Shown: positions 40,353 to 48,761 of the stretch, piece by piece
Layout: each line of letters starts with the position of its first letter
Numbering within the stretch: the stretch's first letter is position 1
Assembly: GCA_039935415.1 (NCBI GenBank)
Contig: JBDTKH010000058.1
Coordinates: forward strand, 1 to 64,000
DNA length: 64,000 bases
Origin: Palsa-870 sp039935415
GTDB lineage: Bacteria; Chloroflexota; Dormibacteria; Dormibacterales; Dormibacteraceae
Direction: 5' to 3'
Program-made: the position numbers and the translations under genes
The notes under the pieces: model-generated
Database searches by the model: none
What the model was told of the DNA's origin: nothing
Seen by the model: the letters and a program-made list of their open reading frames with translations, nothing else

Positions 40353-42004
40353 ATTTCAGTTACAACCGGAATCACCATAGGGCGGCGTCGCGTCTGCTTA
40401 TAGACCGTCCTCTGGACCGCGTCGTGGATCGCCTCCTGAAGCAGATTCAGGTCTGGACGCGTCTCTGCGAACCGTTTGATGCTCTCGATCGCCGCGGTGC
40501 GAGCCGCGGCCATGAGCCTTGTCGATAGCTCGGGTTCGATTACGCCCCGAGAAATCAGGTCGGGGCCGGCGATGACCGCGCCCTTGTCCCGGTCCAGAGT
40601 GAGAGTGACGACCAGGATGCCGTCCTCAGCCAGGTGGCGCCGGTCGCGCAGCACAACCTGCTCGACGTCCCCCACGCCGAGGCCGTCGACGTAAACCAGC
40701 CCCGTGTCGATCTTCTCGCCGGGGGTCATCGTCTCCGCATCGAGCTCGACCGTCTCGCCATCCTCGACCACCACGATCCGGTCGTCGGGAATGCCCGCCT
40801 CGCGCGCGATCTCGGAGTGAAGCAGCAGCTGGCGATACTCGCCGTGGACCGGGATGAAGTTGCGCGGCCGGACGGCGTCGAGCATCTCGCGCAGCTCATC
40901 ACGCTGCGCGTGGCCGGTGACGTGCACGTTGCCCACCTCCGAGTAAAAGACGCGAGCCCCGTGTCGGTACAGGTTGTTCACGGTCTGGTGGACCATCCGC
41001 TCGTTGCCGGGGATCGGGCGCGCCGAGATCACGACCCAGTCGTTCTTGAGCACGTTGACGAGTGGGTGACGCTGGGCGGCAAACCTGGCGAGAGCCGACA
41101 TGGGCTCGCCCTGGCTGCCCGCGGTCAGCAGCAGGAGCTTCGAAGGCGGGACGCGGTCGATCTCTTCGAGCGGGACGGTCAGCCCTTCCGGCACCTTGAG
41201 GAAGCCGAGCTCGCGCGAGGTCTTGAAGTTGGTCTGCAGGCTTCGGCCGACCACCGCGACGCGCCGACCGAACTGCGCCGCCAGCCGCACCAGGTGCTGG
41301 ATGCGATGGATGTTGGAGGCGAAGTTGGCCACCACGATGCGGCCCGGCGCTTCGGTGAAGATCTGCTCCAGTGGACCATGCAGGTCGCGCTCCGAACCGG
41401 AATGGCCGGGTCGCTCGGAGTTGGTCGAGTCGCTGAGCAAGAGCAGGACCCCCTCATCGCCCAGCTTGCGGAACCTCGTCATGTCGGTCGGCTGTCCATC
41501 CGGCGGCGCAGGGTCGATCTTGAAGTCGCCTGTGTAGACGACCGTCCCGACGGGAGTCTTGATGGCGAGCGCCACGGCGTCGGGGATCGAGTGGCACACC
41601 GCCACGGTCTCGATGCGAAACGGACCCAGCTCGACCGAGTCGCCGACGCGGACTTCGCGCAGGTCGGACTCTCGCAGGATGCGGTGCTCCCTGAGCTTGG
41701 GCCTGACCAGGCCTAGCGTGAGGCGCGTGCCGTAGACCGGCACGTTGAGCCTCCTCAACGCGTAGGGAAGGCCGCCGATGTGGTCTTCGTGGCCGTGCGT
41801 CAGGAAGATGCCGAGCACCTCGCGGTCGCGCCGCAGCAGGTAGGAGATGTCGGGCAGCACCAGGTCGATGCCGAGCATGTCCTCCTGCGGGAACATGAGA
41901 CCGGCGTCGACCGCCAGCACCTTGTCCTCCCATTCCAGCGCCCACATGTTGATGCCCACCTCGCCGAGGCCGCCGAGCGGGAGATACCGGAGCTTGGAGG
42001 TCAC
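40349..42004 (-). CDS. rnj: Ribonuclease J
   Basis: 551 residues. The metallo-beta-lactamase/beta-CASP fold has LPLGGLGEVGINMW at the start, the metal motif LTHGHEDHIGG, SDSTNSERPG, and the C-terminal TGHAQRDEL and PVHGEYRQLLLH motifs. It acts as a 5'-3' exonuclease and endonuclease in RNA maturation. GTG 42004 overlaps the glycosylase stop (GTGA). Upstream codons in the same frame are antisense-like and not part of the protein. With rny and pnp, the window encodes a full Gram-positive style RNA decay set. Confidence 0.96.
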   Translation of the reverse strand: MTSKLRYLPLGGLGEVGINMWALEWEDKVLAVDAGLMFPQEDMLGIDLVLPDISYLLRRDREVLGIFLTHGHEDHIGGLPYALRRLNVPVYGTRLTLGLVRPKLREHRILRESDLREVRVGDSVELGPFRIETVAVCHSIPDAVALAIKTPVGTVVYTGDFKIDPAPPDGQPTDMTRFRKLGDEGVLLLLSDSTNSERPGHSGSERDLHGPLEQIFTEAPGRIVVANFASNIHRIQHLVRLAAQFGRRVAVVGRSLQTNFKTSRELGFLKVPEGLTVPLEEIDRVPPSKLLLLTAGSQGEPMSALARFAAQRHPLVNVLKNDWVVISARPIPGNERMVHQTVNNLYRHGARVFYSEVGNVHVTGHAQRDELREMLDAVRPRNFIPVHGEYRQLLLHSEIAREAGIPDDRIVVVEDGETVELDAETMTPGEKIDTGLVYVDGLGVGDVEQVVLRDRRHLAEDGILVVTLTLDRDKGAVIAGPDLISRGVIEPELSTRLMAAARTAAIESIKRFAETRPDLNLLQEAIHDAVQRTVYKQTRRRPMVIPVVTEI

Positions 42005-42612
42005 AAGAGGCGCAGTTGCTCGGCTTCCTGCTTTGGCGCCGGAACGGGCTCGGGCGGTGGTGGCGGTGCCAGCACCCGGTCCAAGTACTGCTTCACCCGG
42101 TCGATGTCGTGCTCCAGGTCCGCCACAAGGGCGCCGTTGTGCAGGGCCGCGGCGGGATGGTAGAGGGGCACATAAGCCACGTCTCCACGTTTGACGAGGC
42201 TTCCGTGGATGCGCGAGATCGAGCCCTGGCCGGGCATGATCCGCTCGAGCGCGTGGCGGCCCAGGATGAGCACGACCTTCGGGTTGACCAGCTCGAGCTG
42301 GCGCTTCAAGTAGGGCGAGCACGCCTCGGCCTCGTTCGGCATCGGGTCGCGGTTCATCGGCGGCCTGCACTTGAGCACGTTGGTGATGTACACGTCGGCG
42401 CGGCTCAATGAGATGCGCGCGAGCAGCGTATCGAGGAGTTTGCCTGCCGCGCCGACGAACGGTTCGCCTTGCCGGTCCTCGTTGAAGCCTGGCGCCTCGC
42501 CGACGATCATGATGTCGGCGGGGCAGGGTCCGATCCCTGGCACCGCCTGTGTTCGGGTGGCATGCAGGCCGCAGTTCTTGCACGAGCGAATGGTGGCGTG
42601 GAGCTGCGTCAG
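42001..42612 (-). CDS. Family 4 uracil-DNA glycosylase, start uncertain
   Basis: About 203 residues. Family 4 glycosylases bind a 4Fe-4S cluster through four Cys; here SCKNCGLH at the N-terminus and Cys in NVLKCRPP and EACSPYL. Other motifs are GEAPGFNEDRQGEPFVG and the catalytic-site YHPAAALH. The only standard start (GTG 42543) would remove the first CxxC. Upstream, the frame is open to 42639 but has no ATG, GTG or TTG; CTG 42612, touching GAGGAG, is the first near-cognate codon after the dapA stop. It removes uracil from DNA. Confidence 0.85.
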   Translation of the reverse strand: MTQLHATIRSCKNCGLHATRTQAVPGIGPCPADIMIVGEAPGFNEDRQGEPFVGAAGKLLDTLLARISLSRADVYITNVLKCRPPMNRDPMPNEAEACSPYLKRQLELVNPKVVLILGRHALERIMPGQGSISRIHGSLVKRGDVAYVPLYHPAAALHNGALVADLEHDIDRVKQYLDRVLAPPPPPEPVPAPKQEAEQLRLL

Positions 42613-42625
42613 CTCCTCGAGGGCA

Positions 42626-43534
42626 CTAAGCGACTCTTACCCCCGCTTTGAAGCTGATCAGGTCTCCGGCGTCGTGCACGGTTTTCATCACCGACGTCAG
42701 CTGCTCGTCCGTGAGCGGGACCAGCGGCAGGCGAAACGGGCCTGCCGGGAATCCCATCGCGTTGAGCATCGATTTGATCGGCACCGGGTTGGCGGCCGTC
42801 GTCATGAGCGCCTTGATCACCGGCAGCAGGCCGAGGTGGATCTTGCGCGCGGAGTCGTTGTCGCCGTCCTCGTATTCCATGATCATCTTCTTCATCGCGC
42901 GGCCGGCGATATGCGACACGACGCAGATCACGCCGTAACCACCGGTGGCGAGGACGGGCAGCGTCCAGCTGTCGTCGCCGCTCCACACCTTGAAGCGCAT
43001 CGGCCTGCCTGCGCAGACGAAACCGATCTGGTCGAGGTCCCCGCTCGCTTCCTTGACACCCAGAATTCCGGGCAGCTCGGCACAGCGGAGCGTCGTGGCC
43101 GCGGTCATGTTGACGGCGGTTCGACCCTGGATGTTGTACATGATGGTCGGCCCGACCTCTGAGATCGCCTTGAAGTGCTGGAACATGCCTTCCTGCGGCG
43201 GCTTGTTGTAGTAGGGCACCACGGCCAGCAGGGCGTCGGCACCCGCCTTCATGGCACGCTCCGAAAGCTTCACCGAGTGATGCGTGTCGTTGCTGCCGGT
43301 GCCGGCGACGACGTTCCTGGCGGGGATCGCCTTCTTGATGACCTTGACCAGCTCGATCTTTTCGTCGTCGCTCAGGCTGGGCGCCTCCCCCGTGGTTCCC
43401 GAGACGACGACCCCGTCCGACCCGTCCGCGACGAGCAGCGCGGCCATCTTCTCGGCGGCCGCGTAGTCGACCGACCCGTCGGTCTTGAACGGCGTGATCA
43501 TCGCGGTCAGAAGACGTCCGATCTCTGTTGTCAC
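42626..43534 (-). CDS. dapA: 4-hydroxy-tetrahydrodipicolinate synthase
   Basis: A 302-residue TIM barrel. VSGTTGEAPSL, VVPYYNKPPQEG with the catalytic Tyr, and the Schiff-base Lys in GVKEASGDL are canonical. It condenses pyruvate with aspartate semialdehyde, the product of the preceding asd gene. GTG 43534 overlaps the asd stop (GTGA), so the two consecutive pathway steps are translationally coupled. Confidence 0.96.
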   Translation of the reverse strand: MTTEIGRLLTAMITPFKTDGSVDYAAAEKMAALLVADGSDGVVVSGTTGEAPSLSDDEKIELVKVIKKAIPARNVVAGTGSNDTHHSVKLSERAMKAGADALLAVVPYYNKPPQEGMFQHFKAISEVGPTIMYNIQGRTAVNMTAATTLRCAELPGILGVKEASGDLDQIGFVCAGRPMRFKVWSGDDSWTLPVLATGGYGVICVVSHIAGRAMKKMIMEYEDGDNDSARKIHLGLLPVIKALMTTAANPVPIKSMLNAMGFPAGPFRLPLVPLTDEQLTSVMKTVHDAGDLISFKAGVRVA

Positions 43535-44556
43535 TGCAATACTCCCATCTCTATGGCATGCTCCGCGATCTGCACAGCGTTCAACGCCGCTCCCTTGCGG
43601 AGGTTGTCCGAAACGAGCCAGAGAGCCAGGCCGTTGGCGACCGAGGCGTCGTTGCGAATGCGGCCAACATACACCTCGTCTTTGCCGGCCACGTCGTGCG
43701 GCGTCGGATAGAGCTTGGCGTGAGGGTCGTCTTCGACGATGACTCCGGGAGACGAACCGAACAGGGTCCGCGCCTCATCGGCGGTGAGCTTGTCCGTGGT
43801 CTCCAGGAAGACGGATTCGCCGTGCCCGACCGGCACCGGCACGCGCACGCACGTCGCGGTAATTCGCAGCTCGGGCATGTGCATGATCTTTCGCGTCTCG
43901 TTGACGATCTTGACCTCTTCCTCGTTGTAGCCGTCCTGCTCCGGCCCCCAGCCGCCGGGCACGACGTTGTAGGCGAGCTGGTACGGGTACGCGACTGTCT
44001 GGGGCTCTGATCCCGCGGCGATCGCCCTCGTCTGGTCCTCCAGCTCGTCGACGAGGGCGCGACCCGCGCCGGACGCCGACTGGTAGGTCGACACGAGCAC
44101 GCGCTCGAGGCCGACCGCGTTTCTCAACGGGTTGAGGACCACGGTGAGGGGGATGGCGCAGCAGTTGGGATTGGCGATGATGCCCTCGTTGTCGCGGATG
44201 TCTTCGCGGTTCACCTCCGGCACGACGAGAGGAACGTTCTGCTTCATTCGCCACGCGGAGCTGTTGTCGATCACGAGAGCTCCCGCTTCGGCCGCAAGGG
44301 GTCCATACATCAGCGCGATGTCGCCGCTCGCCGCAAAAAGCGCGACGTCCACGCCTTTGAAGGCCTTCTCGTCGAGAGGCTCGACCTTGATCGAGCTCCC
44401 GTTGAACGCGATCGTGAGGCCCTTCGATCTTTCTGACGCGAGGGCGATGACCCGGTCGCTCGGAAAATGGCGCTGAGCGAGCACGCGAAGCATCTCGTGG
44501 CCGACCATGCCGGTCGCGCCGACGACAGCAACGTTTAGTCGCTTGGAGGTGGGCAC
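43531..44556 (-). CDS. asd: Aspartate-semialdehyde dehydrogenase
   Basis: 341 residues. NADP motif VVGATGMVGHEM, catalytic Cys in IANPNCCAIPL, STYQSASGAG and the His of RVPVPVGHGESV identify it. It reduces aspartyl phosphate to the semialdehyde that feeds lysine/diaminopimelate and threonine/methionine synthesis. It starts at GTG 44556, with a TAAACT just upstream that could be a -10 element. Confidence 0.96.
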   Translation of the reverse strand: MPTSKRLNVAVVGATGMVGHEMLRVLAQRHFPSDRVIALASERSKGLTIAFNGSSIKVEPLDEKAFKGVDVALFAASGDIALMYGPLAAEAGALVIDNSSAWRMKQNVPLVVPEVNREDIRDNEGIIANPNCCAIPLTVVLNPLRNAVGLERVLVSTYQSASGAGRALVDELEDQTRAIAAGSEPQTVAYPYQLAYNVVPGGWGPEQDGYNEEEVKIVNETRKIMHMPELRITATCVRVPVPVGHGESVFLETTDKLTADEARTLFGSSPGVIVEDDPHAKLYPTPHDVAGKDEVYVGRIRNDASVANGLALWLVSDNLRKGAALNAVQIAEHAIEMGVLQ

Positions 44557-44617
44557 GGCCTCAGTTTAATTCGTACCGGGGAAAAGTGGCGAAGCCGGCG
44601 GCGCTGGGAACCGATGC

Positions 44618-45193
44618 CTAGCCGGCAGCGCGCGCCTGGTTCACCTGGCTCACCGCGGCCGCGAAGGCGGGGTTTACATTTCGCAGCTCGACCAGCTTGT
44701 CGTACTGGCCCGGCAGCTGCTCGTGAACTTTCGCCCGCGGGCCGACAAGCGGCGTGACGACGAGCCTGCCGACCAGGCCCGCCAGCAAGACGAGGAGGCC
44801 GAGCCAGAAAAGGATGGCGCCGATCGTGTCATGCGTTGGGTCGCTGGTTGGAAGGCCGATGATCGCCGCTGCGATCCACATGAGGACCGCAAGGCCCAGG
44901 AGCGCCGGCGGCACCCGGAACGCAAGGTTCACAAGGCGGCGGCTCGCGAGTGTCAGCGGCAGGTACCCGCTCGCCCGCTGCGCGAGGGCTGTCATCACGA
45001 TCGCGTACGCGATGAATCCGAGTCCACCCAGGCAGACGAGGATCAACAGGAGATAGGCCCACGGTGGCGGAGTCGCGAAGCGAAACCTGCGCCACGTTTC
45101 CGCAGGCCGGCCAGTCATCGCGCAGACCGGTGGGAAATCGTTTGCCGCGAGCTGCGCCGCCCAGATCTGCACCCGATCCGGACGGGAGACCAT
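44618..45193 (-). CDS. Conserved membrane protein of unknown function
   Basis: 191 residues. A short soluble N-terminus (FPPVCAMTGRPAETW, which looks like a conserved Cys/Thr-Gly patch) is followed by four hydrophobic segments (about 45-70, 85-110, 125-150) and a C-terminal helix (NPAFAAAVSQVNQAR). No function is recognised. ATG 45193 follows the dapB stop directly (TGA-ATG), so it is coupled to dapB and may be cotranscribed with asd and dapA. Confidence 0.7.
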   Translation of the reverse strand: MVSRPDRVQIWAAQLAANDFPPVCAMTGRPAETWRRFRFATPPPWAYLLLILVCLGGLGFIAYAIVMTALAQRASGYLPLTLASRRLVNLAFRVPPALLGLAVLMWIAAAIIGLPTSDPTHDTIGAILFWLGLLVLLAGLVGRLVVTPLVGPRAKVHEQLPGQYDKLVELRNVNPAFAAAVSQVNQARAAG

Positions 45194-45946
45194 TCAGAGA
45201 CCCAGCAGCTCGTCGAGCGCGCGGTAGAAGCGCGGCTCCGCCGTCACCTTTCGAATCGCGAGCACCACGCCGGGCACGTATGCCTCGCGGCTCGTGGTTC
45301 GGTGCGTTATTGACAGGGTTTGTCCCGGAAGGCCGAAGATGACCTCCTGGTCAGCCACGAATCCCGGAAGGCGGATGCTGTGGACCGCGACGTTGCCCTC
45401 CTCCCCACCTCGCGTGCCGGGCAGTGTCTGTTTCTCAGGCTGCCTGTGGGTGAACGGCGTGTTGCCACGCTTTGCGGCCAGCCTCCGCGCCGTCGACAGC
45501 GCCGTGCCGGATGGCGCGTCGAGCTTCGCGGCGTTGTGCATCTCGATGATCTCGACGGCGTCGAAGTGAGGTGCGGCGATGTCGGCGAGGTGCATCATCA
45601 GGACGGCGCCGATCGCGAAGTTGGGGGCGATGATCCCGCCGAGCCCCTTCGCCCTGCATGCGGTCTCTAGCTTGTCGACGTCGGCTGAAGAGATGCCTGT
45701 GGTGCCGACCACGGGCGACGCGCCTGCCGCGACCGCCGCCAGCGCGTTGTGCAGCGCCTCCGAAGGGCGAGTGAAGTCGACGAAGGCACGCGGCCTTTTC
45801 GCGCGCAGGAACGCCGCGAGGTCATCACCTTTGCCCACGCCGCCGACGTACTCGATCCCGGGCTCGGTCGCGAGCGCTGAGGCGAGAAGCGAGCCGACCT
45901 TGCCGCGGTGACCCGCGACACAGACCCTGATGGCGTTAGCCATCAC
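45194..45946 (-). CDS. dapB: 4-hydroxy-tetrahydrodipicolinate reductase
   Basis: 250 residues. The Rossmann motif VAGHRGKVGSLL, FTRPSEAL, GTTGIS and the signature EIIEMHNAAKLDAPSGTA are present. The catalytic His and Lys of that signature are kept, while the second His of the usual HH pair is Asn. It reduces the DapA product to tetrahydrodipicolinate, the DapL substrate. The start is ATG 45946 or the next ATG. A hairpin repeat separates it from pnp. Confidence 0.94.
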   Translation of the reverse strand: MMANAIRVCVAGHRGKVGSLLASALATEPGIEYVGGVGKGDDLAAFLRAKRPRAFVDFTRPSEALHNALAAVAAGASPVVGTTGISSADVDKLETACRAKGLGGIIAPNFAIGAVLMMHLADIAAPHFDAVEIIEMHNAAKLDAPSGTALSTARRLAAKRGNTPFTHRQPEKQTLPGTRGGEEGNVAVHSIRLPGFVADQEVIFGLPGQTLSITHRTTSREAYVPGVVLAIRKVTAEPRFYRALDELLGL

Positions 45947-45951
45947 GGTCG

Positions 45952-46020
45952 CCTCCCCACCACTGGGGTCCCCGCGACACAGTCGCGGGAGGTCGGCCCG
46001 AAGGCGCCGGGTGGGGCCTT
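45952..46020. repeat. Hairpin repeat between pnp and dapB (member D)
   Basis: CCCCACCACTGGGG, then the perfect stem CCCGCGAC-ACA-GTCGCGGG (45971-45989), then GAAGGCGCCGGGTGGGGC shared with member A near 2800. It occupies the whole spacer after the pnp stop. Confidence 0.65.
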
Positions 46021-46036
46021 CGGCTCGCTCATTTAG

Positions 46037-48277
46037 TTAGTTCCGGCGTGGACCGCGTCCGCCGCCGCCGTTGCGCCCACCGCGGTCGCGCCCACCACTG
46101 AAGCCGCCCTCACGGGGGGGCGGTGGCGGCGACGCCAACGCGACGGCCATCGCCTCTTTGTCGATCTTCTCGTCGATGGGCTCACCCTTCGCGGTCAGGT
46201 CCTCGATCGCCGCCTGGCGGCTCAGGTTGAGCCGGCCCTGGCTGTCGATCTCGGTCGCCTTGACGACGATCTCGTCGCCGACGTTGGCGACCTCCTCCAC
46301 CCTCTCGACCCTGTGGTCGGTCAGCTTGGAGATGTGCACGAGGCCGTCCTGGTTGGGCAGCACCTCGACGAAGGCTCCGAAGGGCATGATGCGAACGACC
46401 TTGCCCCTGTAGATCTTGCCGACCTCCACCTCGTCGGTGAGGCCCTTGATCCAGTCGATGGCGCGCTTGCCGCCCTCCTGGTCGACAGCGGCGATGAAGA
46501 CGCGCCCATCGTCCTCGACGTCGATCTGGGCGCCGGTCTCCTCGGTGATCTTGCGGATCATCTTGCCTCCCGGGCCGATGATGTCGCGGATCTTGTCGGG
46601 GTTGATCATGATCGTGGTGATGCGCGGCGCGAAGCTGCTCATCTCGGTCCGAGGCTTCGGCAGGACGGCCAGCATCTTGTCCAGCACGAACAGGCGGGCC
46701 ACCCGAGCCTGCTCCAGCGCCTGACCGAAGATCTCGTGCGTCAGTCCCTTGATCTTGATGTCCATCTGCAAGGCGGTGATTCCGTCCCGGGTGCCCGCGA
46801 CCTTGAAGTCCATGTCGCCCAGCATGTCTTCGACGCCCTGGATGTCGGTCAGCACCGCGGTCTTGCCCTCGCGGGTGACGAGGCCCATAGCGATGCCCGC
46901 GACCGGTGACTTGATCGGCACTCCGGCGTCCATGAGGGCGAGCGTCGAGCCGCACACGGAGGCCATCGACGTCGACCCGTTCGAGCTGAGGATCTCGGAG
47001 ACAAGCCGCATCGTGTACGGCCACTCCTCGACGGGCGGGATCACTGGGAGCAGCGCGCGCTCGGCGAGCGCGCCGTGGCCGATCTCGCGCCTGCCCGGGC
47101 CGCGCAGCGGCCGGGCCTCGCCGACGGAGAAGGGCGGGAAGTTGTAGTGGTGCATGTAGCGCTTGAACGCGTCAGCTGTCAGGCCGTCGAGCTTTTGCTG
47201 GTCGGACATCGAGCCCAGCGTCGCGATGGTCAGGGCCTGCGTCTGGCCGCGGGTGAAGAGACCCGAGCCGTGCGTGCGAGGGAGCACGCCGACCTCGACG
47301 GTGATCGGGCGGACGTCCTTGAGGCCGCGTCCGTCGACGCGAACGCCCTCCTCGACGACTCGCTTGCGAACCCGGTCCTTGACCGCCTTGTCGAAAAGCT
47401 TGCCGAGGATGTCCGCGTAGTCGGGGAACCGCTCGCCAAGCTCGAAGATGGTCTTCTTGCGAAGCTCCTCCACCCCCGACTCGCGGATCGCCTTGTCAGG
47501 GCTGTACAGCACCTGGTCCAGCCGGAGCGCGAGGTACTCCGACATGATCTCGATCATGTGCGGCGGGTAAGTCGGCGGAACCCAGTCGCGCTTCTCCAGG
47601 CCGACCTGCTGCTGCAGCTCGACCTGCGCCGCGCAGATCCGCTTGATCTCCTCGTGCGCCATCTCCAACGCGTCGAGCACAACCTGCTCGGTCACGCCTT
47701 TCGCTCCAGCCTCCACCATCAGGATGGCGTCGGCCGTGCCGGCGACCACGAGATCGAGCTCGGACTCGGCCATCCGCGACATCGGAGGGTTGACGACCAC
47801 CTTTCCGTCGAGGTAGCCCATCTTCACCGCGCCCACCGGGCCACCGAAGGGGATGTCCGAGATCACGAGCGCCGTCGAGGCGCCGTTGATGCTCAGGATC
47901 GTCGGGTCGTTCTCCTGGTCCACCGAAAGCACAGTCGAGACGACCTGCACGTCGAGCCTGAAACCGTCCGGGAAAAGCGGCCGCAGCGGCCGGTCGGTCA
48001 GGCGCGAGGCGAGGATCGCGGTCTCGCTGGGTCGCCCCTCGCGACGCATGAACGCGCCGGGGATCTTGCCCGCCGCGTAGAGCTTCTCCTCGTAGTCGCA
48101 GGTCAGCGGGAACCAGTCGATCCCCTCCCGCGGCTCCTTGGACATGACCGCGGTGCTGAGCACCACGGTGTCTCCCTGGCGCAGGATCACCGCGCCGTTG
48201 GCCTGCTCGGCCACCCGGCCGGTCTCGATTGAAAGCCGCCTTCCGGCGACCTCTACGTTCTTCGTGACGATTGCCAC
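46037..48277 (-). CDS. pnp: Polyribonucleotide nucleotidyltransferase
   Basis: 746 residues: RNase PH domain 1, a helical domain, RNase PH domain 2 (RGPGRREIGHGALAERAL), a KH domain (DIIGPGGKMIRKITEETG) and an S1 domain (GKIYRGKVVRIMPFGAFVEV). The tail is Gly/Arg-rich, a likely RNA-binding extension. It degrades RNA phosphorolytically from 3' ends. Start GTG 48277 has GGAGGT six bases upstream. It follows rpsO, the classic order. Confidence 0.98.
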   Translation of the reverse strand: MAIVTKNVEVAGRRLSIETGRVAEQANGAVILRQGDTVVLSTAVMSKEPREGIDWFPLTCDYEEKLYAAGKIPGAFMRREGRPSETAILASRLTDRPLRPLFPDGFRLDVQVVSTVLSVDQENDPTILSINGASTALVISDIPFGGPVGAVKMGYLDGKVVVNPPMSRMAESELDLVVAGTADAILMVEAGAKGVTEQVVLDALEMAHEEIKRICAAQVELQQQVGLEKRDWVPPTYPPHMIEIMSEYLALRLDQVLYSPDKAIRESGVEELRKKTIFELGERFPDYADILGKLFDKAVKDRVRKRVVEEGVRVDGRGLKDVRPITVEVGVLPRTHGSGLFTRGQTQALTIATLGSMSDQQKLDGLTADAFKRYMHHYNFPPFSVGEARPLRGPGRREIGHGALAERALLPVIPPVEEWPYTMRLVSEILSSNGSTSMASVCGSTLALMDAGVPIKSPVAGIAMGLVTREGKTAVLTDIQGVEDMLGDMDFKVAGTRDGITALQMDIKIKGLTHEIFGQALEQARVARLFVLDKMLAVLPKPRTEMSSFAPRITTIMINPDKIRDIIGPGGKMIRKITEETGAQIDVEDDGRVFIAAVDQEGGKRAIDWIKGLTDEVEVGKIYRGKVVRIMPFGAFVEVLPNQDGLVHISKLTDHRVERVEEVANVGDEIVVKATEIDSQGRLNLSRQAAIEDLTAKGEPIDEKIDKEAMAVALASPPPPPREGGFSGGRDRGGRNGGGGRGPRRN

Positions 48278-48315
48278 GTCATACCTCCACTAATGGGAGG
48301 ACATCCCCGGCGGCG

Positions 48316-48330
48316 ACCTGGGGGCCAGGT
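48316..48330 (-). promoter_or_regulatory. Hairpin in the pnp leader
   Basis: ACCTGG-GGG-CCAGGT in the 176-base rpsO-pnp spacer, about 40 bases upstream of the pnp start. Leader hairpins mediate pnp autoregulation in enterobacteria; a similar role here is only analogy. Confidence 0.3.
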
Positions 48331-48453
48331 TCCTAGCAGCTACCGCTCAGTCAGTTTTGGGGCGCCCTGCGCGCGCCCGACGACTCAGTGAGAGCTTCTA
48401 AGAGCTGACCCCGCGCGACCAGCGGAGTCCTCCCGTTTCTTAAATTGGGCCGA

Positions 48454-48723
48454 CTATCTCCTGATCCCGAGCTTCGCGACAAGGGCGCGGTAGCGCTCGA
48501 TGTCGGTGTCCTTCAGGTAGTTCAACAGACGCCTTTGCTTTCCGACCAGGAGAAGTAGGCCGCGGCGCGAGTGATGGTCCTTGGCGTGCGTCTTCAGGTG
48601 CTCGGTGAGCTCCCGGATGCGTGCTGTCGAAAGCGCGATCTGGACTTCAGGCGAACCGGTGTCCTTGTCTGCGCGCTTGTACTCCGCGATCAGCTTGCCC
48701 TTGACTTCTGTCTCTACTGCCAA
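48454..48723 (-). CDS. rpsO: 30S ribosomal protein S15
   Basis: 89 residues, the exact family length from TTG 48723. The sequence KLIAEYKRADKDTGSPEVQI, HLKTHAKDHHSRRGLL and VGKQRRLLNYLKDTDIERY is diagnostic. It binds 16S rRNA helices 20-22 and nucleates platform assembly. A frame extending to 48816 only overlaps the preceding gene. It is separated from ribF by four unrelated genes, unlike the usual truB-ribF-rpsO order. Confidence 0.97.
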   Translation of the reverse strand: MAVETEVKGKLIAEYKRADKDTGSPEVQIALSTARIRELTEHLKTHAKDHHSRRGLLLLVGKQRRLLNYLKDTDIERYRALVAKLGIRR

Positions 48724-48761
48724 ACCGATTCTGAAGTATACGGAGCGGGCGCCCCCGGCCG

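Noticed and set aside
42005..42583. N-terminal extension of RNase J
   Set aside because: It overlaps the glycosylase gene in another frame and resembles no protein; GTG 42004 starts exactly at the conserved RNase J sequence.
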